The notes under the pieces: generated by a model | The model's database searches: none | The model's input: the letters and a program-made list of their open reading frames with translations, nothing else | Told to the model about the DNA's origin: nothing | In this document: piece after piece, positions 61,191 to 64,000 of the stretch | How the letters are laid out: each line of letters starts with the position of its first letter | Numbering within the stretch: the first letter of the stretch is position 1 | Translations under genes and position numbers: made by a program | NCBI RefSeq assembly: GCF_963675165.1 | Contig: NC_087390.1 | Coordinates: 5,928,250-5,992,249 of the forward strand | Source: Halichondria panicea | Lineage: Eukaryota > Porifera > Demospongiae > Suberitida > Halichondriidae | Length of the DNA: 64,000 bases | Direction: 5' to 3'

Positions 61191-62267
61191 TCAATTAAGC
61201 ACATCTGTCCTCTCTAAAGAGACGATGTTGAGAGGCCTTTCGTTGAATGCACTATCCACCACATACTCTCCATACCGTCCCTCAATTACCGAGTCGTTCG
61301 GTTCGACTATCTCGTATATCGGACTGGCCTGGCTGTTTCCGGCGTACAGACAAGGACCATCCTCGAACTCCCAGGTTAGGTCATAGTACAAGCCGGTGAA
61401 GGATCGTTCTTCCCTAGTGCTGCTCAGATTGATGACGTAACGCTCGGGGGCAGGATCGCCGTGTCTGTCCATACCAGTGAAGGAGGTGACACTAACCTCA
61501 CGGTTCCAGAGTTGACCTGTAGTGTGTAGCGTGTATGAGGGGGGGGGGAGTTACAGCACATGTAGTTTTAGCAGGCCAAAGGTTCGTATTATAAACAAAG
61601 CCATCTAGGCTGCTCGTGCAGTCCAAGCGAGATCAACAAACATTAAGTATTAGCAAATTATCACACAAGTATAATTAGAGCTTACCGATTAGACCGTGGC
61701 CATAGGAGTGCTCAACGTTAAAGCCCCTCAAAATGTTAAATGTGATCATATCGGTAGTTACGCGTCCCGTAGGTGATTCAGGATCATCCATAGTACGAGA
61801 CTCACAGAACAAAAACATCTCAAGAGTCAACGTATCACAGTTAGGCACGGAGATACGAACTCTGTTGGGATAATGACGTACGGAAATATTGGCACTCATG
61901 TATTGACCGGTCGAATCAAGAGAAACACCATCCACTGAAACACTACACTCGACAACAACGTCGACCAGAATATTTCTACACTGACCATCATCGCCCACGG
62001 TACGTATATCTATTTGATTGATGACGTTTAGTCTCCTCTACTATCTATGGCTAGATACAGCTGCATAGTGTGCGTTGACGCTAATACTGTAACCAAGTTG
62101 AAGTACTTATCTGCAGCTCCCTGAATCTTGTAGCAGAAAAATGCTTGATCTGTTCCTAGAGCATCCAGGTCTTCTTGTCACACTCTGATAGGGACGGTCA
62201 AGAGAGGTTGTCCAATAGCAGGGACTATGGTACACACGACCAGCAAAACAATGCTCACAGCAGCCAT
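61191..62267 (-). pseudogene. secreted stand-alone ITIH C-terminal domain protein, with early in-frame TGA
   Basis: Three exons join in phase: 62107-62267, 61686-62035, 61191-61516, separated by a 70-nt and a 169-nt intron; 278 codons. Residues 1-20 are a signal peptide (MAAVSIVLLVVCTIVPAIG). The mature part starts FFCYKIQGAADK and contains SYGHGLIGQLWN and ends with IEGRYGEYVVDSAFN. In inter-alpha-trypsin inhibitor heavy chains the C-terminal domain has a CF-I-G start, a THGLLGQFF core and an IDG-YTDYIVP-F end in the same order. Codon 30 (62178-62180) is TGA in an otherwise open frame; CGA would give Arg, so a CpG transition is likely. It may be a pseudogene, a null allele or a sequence error. 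A full ITIH would also need VIT and vWA domains, which are absent here. Confidence 0.65.
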
Positions 62268-62935
62268 GCATGGCTCCCATATGCGCTGACAGCTTTTCAC
62301 TCAGTACTAAATTAACACAGAGATATACACTACAACACAGTACATGTTATATAGACGTGCAGTGCATGACCATAATTATCTTATAGGTGACCACATTGCT
62401 TCCACTTCTCAAGAATTGCATGCTGTGTACTGCATATTTCCTGGAACTTATTGTGGCTAGACTATATCACTTCTATAATTTTGCAGGAAATAATTTTATG
62501 CTTAGTTTAATTTCATATACTGGTAGTCATGAATAAAGTAGAGATACTATATACATTATCAACTGCTACAGCATGCCATGGCACAGAAGTCAGTCAATAT
62601 ACAGTATACTATAGGTCTAGATCTCTATTATTAATAGTGCATGACCACATGCATGCATGATAGGTGCATGACCATTACCACTTCTCAAGAATTGCTGGGT
62701 ACTACTACAGGCAACTGCATACTTTTCTGGGAACTTTCATATCTGCCTGGCAATCATTCCATGCATGCATGCACTTTGCAATCTCCAACATGCATATAAT
62801 ATAATAATATACATGCAATGCATGCACGTACGATTTTCCTTAATTACCGGATCGTTATATATAGGCTCACTCTATCCGACAGTCTTGAACTTCCATCATG
62901 CACATGAGGTCATATATATATAAGTATACAAGTGG
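62268..62935. other. AT-rich flank with an internal duplication
   Basis: A segment with TGACCA…ACTTCTCAAGAATTGC occurs twice (about 62387-62425 and 62658-62695), and CATGCATG repeats are frequent. No gene seen. Confidence 0.5.
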
Positions 62936-62949
62936 GTGAATGATCATTC

Positions 62950-63045
62950 TTTCCCGGCCGGAAATGGGGATGCCAGTGAGGTTGATAACGTAACGCGTGG
63001 GGGCGAGATTAGATCTACACATTCTGTCCACACCAGTGAAGGCTG
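62950..63045 (-). pseudogene. relic of the ITIH-domain gene's last exon
   Basis: Minus-strand sequence reads TAFTGVDRM…APTRYVINLTGIP, matching TSFTGMDRHGDPAPERYVINLSS of the gene at 61.4 kb in the same orientation, then breaks off. Confidence 0.7.
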
Positions 63046-63329
63046 TATAACACTATGCGCGTGTATATATTATGTTTGTGTCACTGCATGGGAGGTGGGG
63101 AAAGAGGTTAAAAGTTGGGATCAGTGGGGAACACAGTTGATTCAGAAGACCAGTCAAAAATTAATGTTGGATACATTAACTAACCTGCTTATTTTTATGG
63201 AGCTATATATATAGCTATAGCTGGACTTGCAAAACAAGGAGAAGCCCTTTTGGGGGACTGAATCTTCGTGAAACTTCACATTCATGATAGTTTTGGCGAG
63301 TTATTGTAATTTGTGATCACTAATTTAAT

Positions 63330-63367
63330 AAAAGCACCGCGGGTGCTGATGCCTCGGTGGAGCTATA
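63330..63367. repeat. dispersed repeat, copy 3 (short)
   Basis: Has the hairpin core AGCACCGCGGGTGCT followed by GATGCCTCGGTGGAGCT, as in the copy at 61006 but lacking its end. Confidence 0.6.
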
Positions 63368-63541
63368 GGTGTCAATTAAAGCTACAGAAAATAAAGCTAC
63401 TAACTATTAGCAATACTTTTTATACACACATTATATCAGATGAACATTTTTGCATTGCTGCATATAGAGGTTCAAATGACCACACCCCTACAGTAGAGAG
63501 GTTTCAATACCGTGTAAACCAATTTTCGAGGCACTAAATTT

Positions 63542-63632
63542 CGTGTTACTCAAAAATAACTCGCCTTAAATCAAATTGTTGTGTACAGCACTCAACTATT
63601 CGATTTAAGGCGAGTTATTTTCGAGTAACACG
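63542..63632. mobile_element. hairpin element, 35-bp inverted repeats
   Basis: CGTGTTACTCAAAAATAACT and the next 15 bases (63542-63576) are inverted at 63598-63632 with two mismatches; the loop is 21 bases. Typical of a foldback-type MITE; no coding sequence. Confidence 0.7.
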
Positions 63633-63838
63633 TTAACAGTTCTTTTTGTCCTCTTGAAACTTCAGTACCTACGAGTGTGTGTGTGTGTACAATAATGAAG
63701 TGGAATTGCAAAGAAGGAAACAGTAAATATACATGTAACTATTAAAATATCAGCTACTAGAGAAGCAGCTAAATGTGGACATCAATAATTGACATCAATA
63801 TAATTATATGAATAAATGCAACAACAACGTTGCCTATA

Positions 63839-63960
63839 GGATCAGTCGGACAATTAGTGGAGCCTCACTACCTCCAGCACTGCATGGTGAGTTAGAGGGT
63901 ATGTGGTTTAGGGTATGTGCATGGTTAGGGTATTAATGGGGATGTGATTAAAGTACATGC
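63839..63960 (+). pseudogene. duplicated end of giant-gene exon 18 plus intron start
   Basis: The sequence with AGGATCAGTCGGAC…CCTCCAGCACTG and the following GTGAGTTAGAGGGTATGTGG matches 59463-59580 in the same orientation. It lacks the rest of the exon, so it is a fragment, not a second gene within the window. Confidence 0.75.
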
Positions 63961-64000
63961 ATGAATATTAGTATATTTTACAGTGGATGAATGTTTATAG

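Overview
The window looks like a piece of animal nuclear genome, most likely from a sponge (demosponge). The genes are spliced with GT-AG introns, many only 50-75 nt long. Introns carry (CA)n tracts and AT-rich spacers in which ATAATTAT recurs. The proteins are metazoan in type: Calx-beta, Ig/FN3 and cadherin-like ectodomains, P/Homo B domains, furin sites, an ITIH C-terminal domain, and SH2-type tyrosine motifs. The sponge assignment is an inference from this mix; no rRNA or mitochondrial marker is present. Layout: 1-1058 holds the last exon of an AT-hook protein (+). About 1290-7230 holds a coiled-coil gene of the C10orf67/DUF4709 family (-), with 12 exons that join in phase. A head-to-head promoter at 7231-7459, with an X-box-like and an NRF1-like site, separates it from the main gene. 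The main gene (+, 7460-60860) has 20 exons whose splice phases all agree. It encodes a predicted single-pass membrane protein of about 7,680 residues: signal peptide, Calx-beta domains, an Ig-like and two FN3 domains, more Calx-beta, two P/Homo B domains, about 32 cadherin-like modules, furin sites, one membrane span and a Pro-rich tail. One exon alone is 14.9 kb. Intron 11 of the main gene is 25.8 kb and splits a Calx-beta domain. Inside it, on the opposite strand, lies a tandem array (12369-37201) of an unrecognised family. I call the members NCC-1 to NCC-17, for nested coiled-coil. Each has two exons and encodes a type II membrane protein: a short cytoplasmic tail with YEDY/YEEV-type tyrosine motifs, one membrane span, an extracellular coiled-coil neck built partly of 21-residue repeats, and a C-terminal domain with eight conserved cysteines. 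Seven copies look intact, two carry one in-frame stop, and the rest are broken or relics. At the upstream end of the array (36566-37201) is a small membrane protein whose cytoplasmic part has several YEDTL-like motifs, like a signalling adaptor. Beyond the main gene, 61191-62267 (-) is a three-exon gene for a secreted stand-alone ITIH C-terminal domain with an early in-frame TGA. From 62.9 to 64.0 kb there are shuffled relics of the neighbouring genes. The most striking candidate system is the nested array: a diversifying family of putative receptors with phosphotyrosine tails and variable necks, beside a possible adaptor, inside the intron of a giant adhesion protein. A role in self/non-self recognition or immunity is my inference; the sequence shows only architecture and turnover.
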